64,000 nucleotides of DNA from Chionis minor (lineage: Eukaryota > Chordata > Aves > Charadriiformes > Chionididae): assembly GCA_013398295.1 (NCBI GenBank), contig VZSF01007706.1:942533-1006532 (forward strand). The letters run 5' to 3'. Made by a program: the position numbers and the translations under genes. Positions 28,901 through 40,345 of this stretch are shown here, piece after piece. How positions within the stretch are numbered: position 1 is the stretch's first letter; the number at the start of each line of letters is the position of its first letter. The notes beneath the pieces were generated by a model. It had not been told where the DNA came from. It saw only the letters and a program-made list of their open reading frames with translations, and searched no databases.

Positions 28901-31900
28901 TTAAATATATCCGATTTCTTCATTATCACTTCCTACCAGCTATCCCTAGTTAGGCAAACCACATTCAACTTGTTTTAAAAATACTTAATCACATTACTGA
29001 ATGATTCCTTGGGGATTTTTTTAAAAAAGAGGTCATTGCCATGAGGGACGTGCAGCCACTTTGTAAATCCATGAACATGATGTATTGTATTACACTTGTG
29101 TGATAACTTTGAGGAAGAGAGGCTGGTAGATCCAGGAGGTCATTGAAAACTAGAAGGAAGAGCTAGTTCTGTGTAATAGCAGGTTGTTCCACAGCACAAC
29201 TAGGAAAAACACACACACGTATTGGATGCAGCATAATTACCCCCACTGACAAGTTGCAGGAAGACTGCGACGTCTAGCAATTGTAAAGAGCCCGTTATCC
29301 AGCTAGGGTTACATATTTGGGCAGCCTTATGCCATTAAAGAGAATTATATTCCCACCTAATCAGTTTTCCAGTCCAGTTCCTCATGCGGCATCACCAGCA
29401 TTTGTGCAAGGACCACCACCAGGACAGCTTGGTCCATCTGGGAAAAAAGATGCTGAGGCCAACAGCCTGCCAAATCACTGCCTGCCAAACCAAAGGAGGC
29501 CTCCAGAAAGCTAACTCTATAAGCCTTATCACTTTACATGCCTATTAAAAAAAGTTTCTTATTTTCAGAAGAACAGTACAGGGATTCACTTATGCAATGA
29601 ATTTAGTGAAAGACCCCGCCACACAGCCTCTTACACTAACAACATTAGATTCTGTTAGCATCCATGCTTTGCCTGTAATACAAGCATTGATTTTGCTTAG
29701 TATTCTTATTTTTATAGAACTGTTCTGGGAGGATTTTTGACAAGTATGAAAAGACTCACTTGACATAATCAAATATTTTTTGTGAAGACATCCCATATTT
29801 GAAATCTTGGAATATTTTTTGCCTTGGGAAAATAGTTTTCTGCACAAAAAGCCCTGTTCTCTATGTCACACAGCCCTTCTGCTCCATTTCATAAAGTGAT
29901 CAACACTAGTTCCTTCAGATAAACAATCCTAGACAGAAAAATACATTTCAGTCTTTGGACATGATGTGTTTACATAATTGGCTTTCTCATGCTAGTCTAA
30001 AGATGTGGGTTTTTTGCTGCCAGGCAGGGTTTGCTTTTGTCTGACAAAAACATGCCACAGTCAAAGATTTAAAATGATTAGTGGAATTGCAAAGGCAGGA
30101 ATTTAAGTGGCATTTAACAAAACCACCAAACATCTTAAGGCTCCCCTCTTATCCCTACCCTGGAAACCCTCAAATCAAAGCTAACCCCAACTTATTACTG
30201 AAGACTGAAAACTATGATTGCCTCAAACATTTATAACTAGTATTTACACAGGTTACAGAATTATAGAAACACTCAAAGGAAGTGTCACATTTGGTCTAAT
30301 ATCACTGTAATGAACAAAAAAAACCCAAACAGATGCAGTGGTCAATACATGAAAGGAACTTTATACAAAAGTAACGGTTAAAATTTCAAACATCGTAAAG
30401 ATTTCATTTCAGTTAATTCTCCATATCTTTACTGTATCAGAGGGCAGTCTTTTGATAAGTTTTATGTTTTTCTCTTTTAATAGTGAATAAACTTTTATGA
30501 AGTAATTTACATTAAAAATTCTTACAGTTTGAAGTAGAGAAGTATTTTTACACTTTTCTACAGGGATAATCACGTGCTACCACTACAAAAGAACTGCTCC
30601 AAAAACTTTTAGCTGAAATAGACTGAATACGTAGACTTTGTCCGATAATTAATCTACTCCAGTTATCTTGCCCTACAACCCAAGTAAATGCAAGATACAC
30701 TCTGTATTTTGTGAAAGGCAACTAAGCAAGGTTGGGATTTACCCCCTACCTTCTCCTTCAAATTACTTTCAAATGACTTCACCTACTTTCATCTTGCCAG
30801 TCAAGCCCCTCCTGAGGTGGACAGCTCACTCAGTTTTTGGGTGGGCTGACCCCAGCAAACAGCCAAACACCCTCAACAAGCTGTTTGCTCATTCCCCTTC
30901 TCCTCTGGGATGAGGAGGCAATAGAAGGAAGGTGAGAAGACCTGTGGATCGAGATAATACTTTAACAGGGAAAGCAAAAGCTGCATGTGCAAGCCAAGCA
31001 GAAATAGGAATTCATTCATGACTTCCCCATCAGCAGACAGATGTCCAGCCGCTTCCTGGCAAGAGGTAAGCGAGGGCAGAGTAGGAGACAGAAAGCCTTC
31101 AGACTGTTGCAAGCACCCTTCAGCAAAAGCCACAACATTGGTATTTTATCAAAACCACTCTAAGCACAAACCCACAACACAGCACCACAGGGCTGCTAGG
31201 AAGAAAGTTAACTCCATCCCAGCCAGATCCAGTAGAGCAGGACAGCTAGTTGCTTCCCCCTAATCCCTTCTCTCCAGTAAAGAGAACAGAAAACAGGCCA
31301 GACTTTCTTCCTTTGCTACAAAACTCAAGCAAACTACTGGAAAGTAGCAGAACAAAAAATTACTATGAGGAAAACATTTCAACATTACAGCATTTGCAGC
31401 TTAGTTTCTTCAGTGTCTGCAGAGGTATCTTTCTTCCTAAATGCACTATATCTATTGTGTCAGAAACCTCACACCCTGAGCAAAGACTGACTATTCAATG
31501 CATTAAATTTACATCATCCTATCATAGACTGTCCTTGTTCTCCATAGAGATTGTGATTTGTGAGGCATAGTCAGAAAAAACAAATAAGCTTAGAGGGAGT
31601 TTCCTCCTAGCTTCTAAGGATGCTGAAGATGATCTTGGAGTCAAATGGCATGGGTGATTAGTGTTTCATCAATTTTAATCCTCTCCTAATATTTTGAAAT
31701 ATTATTGTCTTTGTCTTAAGTTTAGAAGACAGTTTTCAGAACTCGTTTAATGAATCATTTAGATCTTTTTTCAGGGTTCAGAATAGCTTTGTAAATATGC
31801 AAAAATGTCAGCTAAGCTGAGGTCTATTACTTCAACACCTAGAAGTTCTTACATTTTCTCCTAATTAATTTTAGGTTTTAATTTAACACTAATAACCACG

Positions 31901-34309
31901 AGTTATTTATATTTACAGGGTACATATTGTACTCACAGGCATGAAAAATATAATTTGTCTCATCTAACGAGTCATAATTAACTTTTGTTCTTACCTTTTC
32001 ATAGGCAGAATATTTTTAACGTATTCAACTGGAGTTATTTTTACCCAATGATTTATATAATTCTTTTTAATAAGAGCAGTCATATGTCAGCCTATCACTA
32101 TTACTGCAACTTATTTCCAGATTAAAAAAAAAGCCTACATAAAGGAAACATCGTATGAAAATGAATATTTCTCTCTCTAAATAAAGGCAAACATGACCAA
32201 AACTTTTGGACTTTCTTTTAAATGCTCATGAAACTTTTCTCCGAAAGATGTCACATCTCTCCTCAGGAACTTGAGTACAACTCTAAATAATCTGGAAGTC
32301 TAAAGAGAGCTAAAACATACATGAGGCATAAGAAACAGCTCTCCATTACAGCAAATAACCCGCACCCCCAGCCTCTTCAAAACACTTGCACCATATGTAC
32401 AGAGTCTTCCTTGGCAAAAAAAATTCCTGTTAATTGTGAGGAAGATGGCACTTCGAGGCTAATTTTTATGAAACTCAGATCCTAACTAAATTATGATGTA
32501 TGAAGATACATTAAATACTGCTTCAAGTAAATTCAAGCTCCTTAAAGCACCATTTGAAAGCACAACTATGACTGACAGATTAATACAGAAAAATATCACC
32601 TTGCATTATTTCGAAGTACCATAGTATCAAGTACTATGCTTACCTAGTCTGGTACCTTACCATTCAAACAGCTAGTCTCCCCCTTTGTCAGAGGATTAGC
32701 TGCTCCACTTTCCTGTCTTTCAGAGCACAGGCTTAACAAACTCTTTATTAAACTGAACGGAATGAGCAAGACAAGTTTCACAGGAGAAACAAAAACAAAC
32801 AGAAAGGTCAAACACTTTTTCCATCAAAATCTGTTTTCCAGAAGTACTCGCCAAGCTGAAAAAAACCACTCCATTCTTCATCTTCAAAATAAACCTAAGG
32901 ACAGTAAGGCTTGAGTTGTGTGAGGCAGAGAAAACAGCAAGGAAATCAAAACTTACTGCCCACTGAACACAGGTCTAGTAGATGCCTGCCTGTTATTGCA
33001 AGAATAACTTTGTCTGGAAAAGAACTTGAATTATTCAGCACAAAGATCCATTCAGCACACACTATGTAAGATGGAGGGGAAGGTCAGCCTGAATCTTTAC
33101 ATAAACCAGCAGGTGAGGGTGAACTTGAGTTCTCATTGACTGTTAGAGAGACTGTGGAGCAACAATTTCTGGGGCCAGAGCTACCAATAATTACAAGTAC
33201 TCTTTCAGGTGACAGGGAAGTATTTATTTCTGAGTGTAGAAATAGAAATCCTTATCAGTCCTTTATACTAAGAGAGGTTATCTTTAAAGAGATTTCTTCA
33301 CTGATGTCTAAATCTCTGCGCAGAGCATTGTGCCCGGGGATACAACCTCACAGACCACCTAATTTACTTCTGCGACAGAGCTAAACTATCATATTTGACT
33401 GAAGAGTGCTGATTTGAGGTGCACACAAGCAAAAAAGCTCTGGAACTCACGTGCTTCTACGAATGTGTCTGAGGCTGTCAGTTATGGTGATAGGCAGCTA
33501 CAAACTTCAGTGCTCAAGGGCAGGGAGGCACCTTGGTTGAAGCCTTGCAATCCGAGTAGGACACTAGACAGAAGGTCAAACAGTAGTATCTGAATTCTTC
33601 TTCATAATCCATCAGAATACAAAGAGCAGGAGGAAGAAATTGTCTTTCCATGGATATTGAACTGGAAAATTTTCCAGCCTCACAAGACAGGCAGAAGCGC
33701 ACGTTCCATGAGAATGTAGAGGTGGACTCCAAAAAAGCCCTAATTATTATGCTTCCCGTATTTACATCTTCATCTTGTAAATCTTGTACTCTGCTTTTAT
33801 TAGTCTATTGCTACATAGAAGAAAAATGTACGTAGAACAAATATACTACCAATCTCATTAGAATTTTTCTAACCAAGACAAGTTCCCGATTTCAAGATGG
33901 AGGAAAATCTAATACTCTCCTCCAGTGTGAAGACTACTGTACCATCCCTTTACAGTACAAACAATGAAACCACATATGCATTTGTTTTATCCTCCTCAGA
34001 GTTTATTTTGCATGTAATTTTACACAGTTTATACTTCACATCATACATTTATTCCTTCTCTTGAAAAAAAGGTTTGACAGACACTTGCCTTGCATTACAT
34101 TTTGAAACCTGGAACTGGTGCCAGTAAAAAAACAAGCCACCCTATAAAACATATTAGATCAATACAATGTAAATATAACATGTATTAGAAGTTGCTCGTT
34201 ATTTCACTACAAGGAAAACAATCTGGAAAAAAAATAGATAATCAGTTCCAGTTGCTAAAACAGTTCAGTGTATTTTCTTTAAAGTCTTAGTGTAACGGGA
34301 ATGCTTTTA

Positions 34310-34711
34310 TTAGCCCACTACCAAACAATGATCAAACTGGTGTAGAGGAAAATGAAGCATGATCCTAAACAGTATTATAGTACTCAACTGCAATATAAAA
34401 TTCTCTGCCACACAGAACATAGCAGACTGGGGATGTTCATAAAGTCCTTTCAGTGTAAGCTCGGCAAAAGACTGTTTTCCATCATGCTGCATTATTCCAT
34501 CATATCCCTTATTTTGCTCAAGAAGTAAGCCACAAGTAAGCATTCCAAGAACTGCGAATAGATTTTCAGTGTTGGCACAACTATTCAGTAATTTACACAA
34601 TGGTTCACATAGGAAACTGGGTAAAATTATGACTTGGAAATGGTCACGGACATCTTCCTCTTTGGCTACTTTAAAAGTTAGAAAATTCAGATTTGTACAA
34701 AAGACATTCAT
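34310..34711 (-). other. Unexplained 133-codon ORF downstream of GBE1
   Basis: This is an ATG-to-TAA open frame on the same strand as GBE1, starting about 1.2 kb past the GBE1 stop. The predicted protein has balanced composition with leucine-rich, helix-like segments (residues about 28-62 and 100-130). The stop overlaps an AATAAA signal (complement of 34,306-34,311), and a pyrimidine-rich stretch ending in AG lies just inside the ORF. I recognise no family. It could be a chance ORF (about one of this length is expected in 64 kb), part of a long GBE1 3' UTR ending at this AATAAA, a lineage-specific exon, or a relic of a retrocopy. No poly(A) tail follows, which argues against a recent processed copy. 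Confidence 0.2.
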
Positions 34712-35483
34712 TCCAGAACCAATTCAAATATGTTTTTAAATAAATGGAACAAAATAAAGCATGTCTCGTTAATTTGGTATTAATTTTCCAGAATACTCTG
34801 CAATACATTTTCAAATATACAAAATCTTACTCTTTACAAAAAAGTTGTAGCTTGTGAAAGAACTCACTTGAATAATCTTAGCAGCACTCCAATAATTAAC
34901 TACCTTGATTTAATCGAAAAAACACCTTAGTTTGATCACTGTATTTTGAGACTGCTTCTTCATGAGAAGCAATGTTTCAAAAGTTATAAAAGTGCAAGAA
35001 CATCACCATGTTCCAAGCTGAAAGGCAGCTTCTGGATATCAGTATTGCAAGGTCCTGACATTAGTGAAATAAATGCAATGGGAAGAATTACATTTTAAGT
35101 ACATCTTCCAGTGTGGTATCATTGCAGTAAGAACGTAACACTCTTCTCACTGAACATTTTAGTCATCTAAATAAAACAGTTATGTCACTTTTTTCAGCTG
35201 TAGCAAGTGAGATGCACAGACTAAGTAATTCGATCAGGAGCAAATAAGCAACACACACAATAGCATCAGCAGGTCACCAGTCAATTGACCTACTCATTTT
35301 GCTGTTCAGAATTTTTTTGCAATTGTAATTAAATAAAAAATGGCAAAGTACAATACTCTCAGAGGACCTTCTCATCCCTTTGGATAAACATTTTTAATTC
35401 CATGTTGGACTTCACTGAAGAAGAGGAGCTGCAAATTAGGTCCCACAAACCGTTAAGGCTGCCTTTTAGCCAAAACCTTCTGT

Positions 35484-35489
35484 TTTATT
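35484..35489 (-). terminator. GBE1: Candidate distal poly(A) signal of GBE1
   Basis: AATAAA on the minus strand (TTTATT on plus), about 440 nt past the GBE1 stop codon. It may be an alternative to the nearer signal; which is used cannot be told from sequence. Confidence 0.4.
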
Positions 35490-35629
35490 TAAGCAAACTA
35501 CTTACTTTTAGTAAGAAGCCTTACTATATAATAAACATTTGAATTCACTATCAAAAAAGAGGATTACAAGAAATAAACTTTGGAGCAGGATCACTCTTGT
35601 TATTCCTGATAAGTTTCTGTAAACAACAA

Positions 35630-35635
35630 TTTATT
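35630..35635 (-). terminator. GBE1: Candidate proximal poly(A) signal of GBE1
   Basis: This is the first AATAAA on the minus strand after the GBE1 stop codon, about 290 nt downstream. It would give a short 3' UTR with cleavage near 35,600-35,620. Other AATAAA signals lie at 35,484 and 34,306. Confidence 0.5.
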
Positions 35636-35925
35636 TGAGAATACCTGCTGCTTTGCAATATCGTAAGTGTAATTTTGTACTACTAGAACTACAAAACTAA
35701 CGTTTTCCTTTCTGCCTCTTCTGTAAAGTTTCCTCAAAATAGGTTCTAGCAAGTCAAGAGATCTGCAATTATATGTGAATATTAATCTTACATTTTCAAC
35801 ACCTAATACTACTATACTCAGTTTCAGAAAGCTTCCTTAGAGCAAGTTTTGTTATACTTAGTACTAGTACAGCGCATCAGCACTTCTTTTAGGACTTGCT
35901 TCTTCAGTGATAGTTCCAGAGAACT
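35636..35925 (-). other. GBE1: GBE1 3' UTR (minimal extent)
   Basis: Sequence between the TGA stop (35,926-35,928) and the first AATAAA. It is continuous with the terminal coding exon and no splice acceptor intervenes. It would be longer if the 35,484 or 34,306 signal is used. Confidence 0.55.
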
Positions 35926-35982
35926 TCATTTTGGGATATCCGTATTCTGAAGCACAATAGCCACTCTGCTTGGAATGTACAC
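35926..35982 (-). CDS. GBE1: GBE1 terminal coding exon (C-terminus and stop)
   Basis: Read on the minus strand, TTTACTAG precedes an exon of 19 codons: VYIPSRVAIVLQNTDIPK and TGA. The stem VYIPSRVA..LQN is the C-terminal end of vertebrate 1,4-alpha-glucan branching enzyme; the human protein ends in VDLPN (from memory), so the last residues differ. The exon starts in phase 0, matching the phase-0 end of the exon at 46,040. These residues form the last strand of the C-terminal beta-sandwich domain. A longer ORF overlapping this exon (35,864-36,073) is in a different frame and is a shadow. Equivalent to human exon 16 from memory. Confidence 0.93.
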   Translation of the reverse strand: MYIPSRVAIVLQNTDIPK

Positions 35983-36266
35983 CTAGTAAAAATACGACAA
36001 GAACACGAGTAGTTGAAAAACCAACAACCTCACAGGATACAATTTCTAAATAACAGAATGTGAAAAAACACACATGAAATATTTTAACTGTTAAAAATTT
36101 GTCATTTGCACAATGTTTTGTGTCATATTAATCACATTTAAGGAGTGATTGACTGCTTAGTCCGCAACACTTGAATTACACAAGATAATCTAAAAGTTTA
36201 AAAGACAGCTTCATTGCAATCTCTCTTTTTTAATAAATCTTACCTTGATATGTTTTCAAGTGGCTA

Positions 36267-36278
36267 CCACTAGAGGGC
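36267..36278 (+). promoter_or_regulatory. CTCF-type core motif
   Basis: CCACTAGAGGGC matches the CTCF core CCASYAGRGGGC at all 12 positions. The flanks (TA before, CT after) fit less well. It sits 285 bp inside the last GBE1 intron, close to the 3' end of the gene. Whether it is bound is unknown; a 12-bp match can occur by chance in a genome. Confidence 0.4.
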
Positions 36279-38164
36279 CTCATATGACTTACAATGACCA
36301 GGTTCAAAAATCTGACATCATTTAGGTCAATAGACCGTACAATGATAAATGACAAAGTTTCACAACAGCACTTGAACACTCTTCTGCTGTGAATTAAAGT
36401 TGCCCCAAGGTCTATGATGTCATTTCATACAGGTAAATGCCAGCAATATGACACAGCAGTGTATTCATCTCACTCTTAGCATCCACGGATTTTCAGTGTC
36501 TGAGCAGTAAGAGTCACTCTCAAAACTAGACAGATTCAAAATTAACCAATTCCTGCATTTCGCTTTACCCTTTTTTCCTGATTACCATCAAAAAACCCAA
36601 ACATACATAATCAAAAGACTTCTCCCAGATCACAAAAGAACTTGTGGCAATATGTTTTACATGACATTCCTTCCAAGCAGAGTACAGTCACAATCTGAAA
36701 ACAAGACTGCTATGTACTACCTACCAATTACCTTGATATATGGTACTCCATCAGTTGTCAAGTGTATGAACGTGTTTGCTGAACAAGTCAATAAAAATGC
36801 AATTATAAAAGGTAACACAAGATTGAAGATTATTTGCTTCATTCTGACAATATCCTCTTTTGGACTATCCTCCATCCCTGTGGAATGGATCCAGACATTC
36901 TGCAATTTCAACTATGTTATCTGCAAACTAGAGCCTGGTGGCATGAAAGGCTTTCATAGTTTTCAAAACGGAATAAAGCAATAAAGCAAAAAGCTTTAGA
37001 AAAAGCAGAAAAATGAAAAGAACAGCTGATCTTCATTGAACCAGATGGAGTTATGTCCAATGCTTCTTGAAAGGCAGTGAACATAATGATTTCCCCTAAG
37101 GTTTTGGTGATAAATAGCTTCTACAAATCTGTGCAGAAGAGGAAATCCTTAATGAAGTCAACTAGCTCAGAATGTATAGATAAAGGAGAGATTTTAAAAT
37201 AGTGTATTGAGAAATTCAGCACTCTGTGTTTGTATAATGAAGTGAGAACAGACAAATAGAAATAATCTAAGAAAGAATGTGTAAAAAGTAACCAGTTAAG
37301 GGAATAGAAATTAACACTGATATAGGATACAGCAATCTCAATTATATTCCTGCTAAATCGCAAAAGAGCCAAACATGGTATTATCTCCTAATCTTATCAA
37401 TTTCTTTCTTTGGTCAGTACAACCACCTCTAAGGCTTAAATTAAACTGAAAAAAGCAACAAAATAATTAGGGCATGAAGAATGGATACATATTATTGATT
37501 ACATATATTAATAATTAAATATTTATTTATTTCCGCTGATGTACAATTTTTTTAAAAAGAAAAACGCTATAAAAGTATTAGATAATTCTTGTTACAAATG
37601 TATCAGGATTATCCCCCCTGCAACAGTATTTCCAGAAATACTACAGTCTATATGCTCTGGCTTTATTATTTGTCTAGAGAGACAGAAAACAGAACATTTG
37701 TGTGACAGAGAGGGCAGGAAAATGACCAATAAGTTTGGAAAGCTTGCTTTACCTTTCCTGAGGTAAACTGAAATCTGGAAGTTATTTGCCCGGGATCCTA
37801 GCAGGGTTTTCAGCCTTCTCAGCCCAGATTTCTCACTGCCACTCCTGCTTCTTCTGACACCCTGAACCCCAGAGCTTCCTCAGCCTTTCCACTCCAGTAT
37901 TACTCCTTTTCCTTTAGCACCTCTCACCTGAACTACTGCTCTTGTAGTAACATATCCCCATTAATTTTAATTTGTCTATCCTTTTCCTGAGTGGACTGAA
38001 GTGTACCAAGTAGACTGTGCTCCAACCATATGGTAAGAAAAAGTCAGGGCTCCATTACTGACAGGGTAAATTGAAATCCAAGCATCTTATCGTAGATGTT
38101 TGATTCCAGAAATTTTCAAATAAAAATACGGATAATCCTTAGCTAAAAGTGAATTAAACTAGCA

Positions 38165-38240
38165 ACATTAGGTATATTTTAGTTGATGTCCCTATCTGCT
38201 TAACATTAGGTATATTTTAGTTGATGTCCCTATCTGCTTT
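38165..38240. repeat. 38-bp direct tandem duplication, 2 copies
   Basis: Two adjacent copies of a 38-bp unit beginning ACATTAGGTATATTTTAG (38,165-38,202 and 38,203-38,240) differ only at the last base. The near identity suggests a recent slippage or duplication event, or an assembly duplication. Confidence 0.95.
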
Positions 38241-38629
38241 AGATTAAGAACTCTGCTCGCTTCTAATTCTTTAATCCATTTTTCTGTTTCTTATTCGAAC
38301 ACATTTGTACAGTACTTAACATTATAGAAATGAATGTGCAAAAGCATGCAATAAAAGGCTAACATCCTCAGACACTGGAACAACCATGCTCAGTTCTGTC
38401 TTCCTTAAATGCCGAAAACAAACGGCAACCACAGTTCCTTTTTGCATTTCCTAGGTAAAGTACCATGGATTTTTTTCTTTCCTCTCCTTTTTTGTCTTTA
38501 AATTATTTAGGTACAAATTATAATAAAGAATCTTAAAGATAATTCTGACACACTGAAACGCGTTAATGAAGACATCTGTTCTGACATGTTATGATACGTG
38601 TCTGTGACAAACTCCATTCTATTGCACTT

Positions 38630-39770
38630 AGTACCCAGCATAACCCCCATCCTTTTCAGTCAGGCTGCTACCAGGTAAGTTGGTTTTTTGAGCTTTACCG
38701 ACGCATGGGATTCCTCTGCAGAATCTTTTGTTGTTATTTTTTTTTATGACTTTCGTGTTGGCTAAACCCTCACATTTATTGGGATGCATCTGGATCGGAT
38801 GTCTAACATTCAATTTATCAACCACTCACCCCAATCAGTGTTATCTACAAATCTGTTGAGGGTACACTCTGTCTCATCATTCCAGTCACTGTTGAAGACT
38901 CCGAACAGTATCAACGCCGGCAGCAATTCCTAGGGCACTCTTCTTGATACCAGTCAACAGCTGGACACTGAGCTTCTGATTACTAAAACTGCAGCAGCTC
39001 AGCCAGTTTTTAACCCACCTAACAATCTTAACCAGCCAGTATTTGCTCAGCTCCTAGGTAGGAATGCTGTAGGAGATAACGCTGAAAGTTTTTACTGCAT
39101 TGATTGCAGTAACCTCGTGCACACAGCTCGAGTCATTTCATCACAGAAAGCAATCAGGTTGATCATGCATGTTTTGCCTCTGCTAAAATCTGGGCTGGCT
39201 TTCTGATTGGCCCATCTCATACACCCCACTTGTTTAGATAAGGATTCCAAGAAAAGGCGGTCCTTGGTGTCTCAAGGGACTAAGGGGAGAGGCTGACAGG
39301 CCTACAGATCCCTCAGCCTGCCTTTTCACTTTTACTACAGCCTTTGTTCAGTTGTCAGAAATTTCCCCTGGCCAGTGTGATTTTTCACAAACGATAGTCA
39401 TCAGCCTTGCAATCACATCACCGACATCCTTCCAAACCTCTGGGTGTATCCCATCTGTAAGATGTCCCTAACCTATTGCTCTGGTACTTTCTTTTCAATA
39501 CTGTCCTGGCTTTACCAATGGAATCTGAGCTAAAATAGGCATGAATATGCTCCTGTACTCTCCATAGTGCCCAATGGAATCTGAGCTAAAATAGGCATGA
39601 ATATGCTCCTGTACTCTCCATAGTGCCTAACACAGGTTTGACTACCCCCTTTGTCAAGGGACTTGAATTTTTTTCTTAAGCTGCTTTTGCTATTCGTAAA
39701 CCTGCAGAATCCCCTTCTTGCTGCTCTTCATTATCTCTAGCTAGTTTTTATATATACAGTACACGGCCTG
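38630..39770 (-). mobile_element. Degraded CR1 LINE ORF2 (reverse transcriptase) relic
   Basis: The minus strand keeps, in the order of a CR1 ORF2 protein, several recognisable blocks split by stops and frameshifts: RRGFCRFTNSKSS (from about 39,715), the RT block GIHPEVWKDVGDVIARLMTI (from about 39,453), GKTCMINLIAFCDEMTRAV (from about 39,175), then DETECTLNRFVDN (just before the position of the RT catalytic aspartates) and GSSLTEKD near 38,650. CR1 is a non-LTR retrotransposon of reptiles and birds. This is an internal fragment with no 3' end and no intact frame, hence an old inactive copy. The boundaries are where similarity fades by eye. It lies in the last GBE1 intron, on the same strand as GBE1. 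Confidence 0.85.
39515..39626. repeat. 56-bp exact direct tandem duplication, 2 copies
   Basis: Copies 39,515-39,570 and 39,571-39,626 begin CCAATGGAATCTGAGC and end CATAGTGC, and are identical. The duplication sits inside the degraded CR1 relic but is far younger than it, since the copies have not diverged. Confidence 0.97.
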
Positions 39771-40240
39771 AGATATCTATCTATAAAGAGATAAGTATAG
39801 TGAAAGTATACAGAGCTGTCCTGATTAAAACCATCATAGGAAACCTAGGTATTCATCAGTAAAAGACATTATCAGAGATATGTCATTTCTCATTTTTCTG
39901 TACTCTAGGAGGAGGGTTCTCAGAAGTTTATTCTTGTATTCTCTTTTCCCTTCATATACTGTCACTGAATTATATAGTTCCAATTACCAGCTTCCGTTCT
40001 ATTGATCTCTGTTCTAACCTGCTTCTTTCTGATCACAAGGTTTATCTCATTCATGTCTCCTTCACCATTTCATGAGGCTCACATCATGAGCATGGACAGA
40101 ACTGAAACCTAAAGTACAGAATACTAAAGAGAATATATTCATAGCTAACCATCTGGACTATCAGCCAATCAAATCATCCCTCTTCTGTTTCAAGCTTTCT
40201 GTATTCACCTTAAAAAGCCTACCCAGCTCTTTCCTCCAAC

Positions 40241-40345
40241 AGGCTCATCCATGTTGGAGACGGCCTCAGAGAGCCAAACTCCCTGCTGAAAGCAGGATCA
40301 GCTATGAGGTCAGACCTGGTTACTCGGGGCTTTAGACATCCAGTG
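40241..40345 (-). mobile_element. CR1 LINE 3'-end fragment, diverged
   Basis: The plus strand shows the reverse complement of a CR1 3' UTR: the order GGCCTCAGAG, CTCCCTGCTGAAAGCAGGATCAGCTA, CAGACCTGGTTACTCGGGGCTTTA (given here as landmarks) follows the standard avian CR1 tail. It is short and diverged, with no clear terminal octamer. It may have been part of the same old insertion as 38,630-39,770 or an independent one. Confidence 0.6.

Larger units (their letters stand above)
20464..34305. other. Intergenic DNA, no gene recognised
   Basis: No exon or non-coding RNA gene is recognised. Contents are simple repeats (T/G-rich 21,301-21,360; TA/CA 22,896-22,943; a G run at about 23,111-23,118) and scattered chance ORFs. 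The longest is a 147-codon minus-strand frame at 26,872-27,315 with no recognisable domain; an ORF of that length is about what chance gives in 64 kb of six-frame AT-rich DNA. The segment ends about 1.6 kb past the GBE1 stop codon. Confidence 0.55.

Noticed and set aside
30985..31263. Possible exon ending in a strong donor (GAG followed by GTAAGCGAG near 31,063)
   Set aside because: There is no matching acceptor, no recognisable protein, and isolated donor-like words are common.
35864..36073. 69-codon minus-strand ORF covering the last GBE1 exon
   Set aside because: It is in a different frame from the GBE1 terminal exon, whose frame is fixed by the VYIPSRVA block and the stop at 35,926-35,928.
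36652..36984. 110-codon plus-strand ORF and overlapping minus-strand ORF in the last GBE1 intron
   Set aside because: No similarity recognised and no splice signals linking it to anything; treated as chance.
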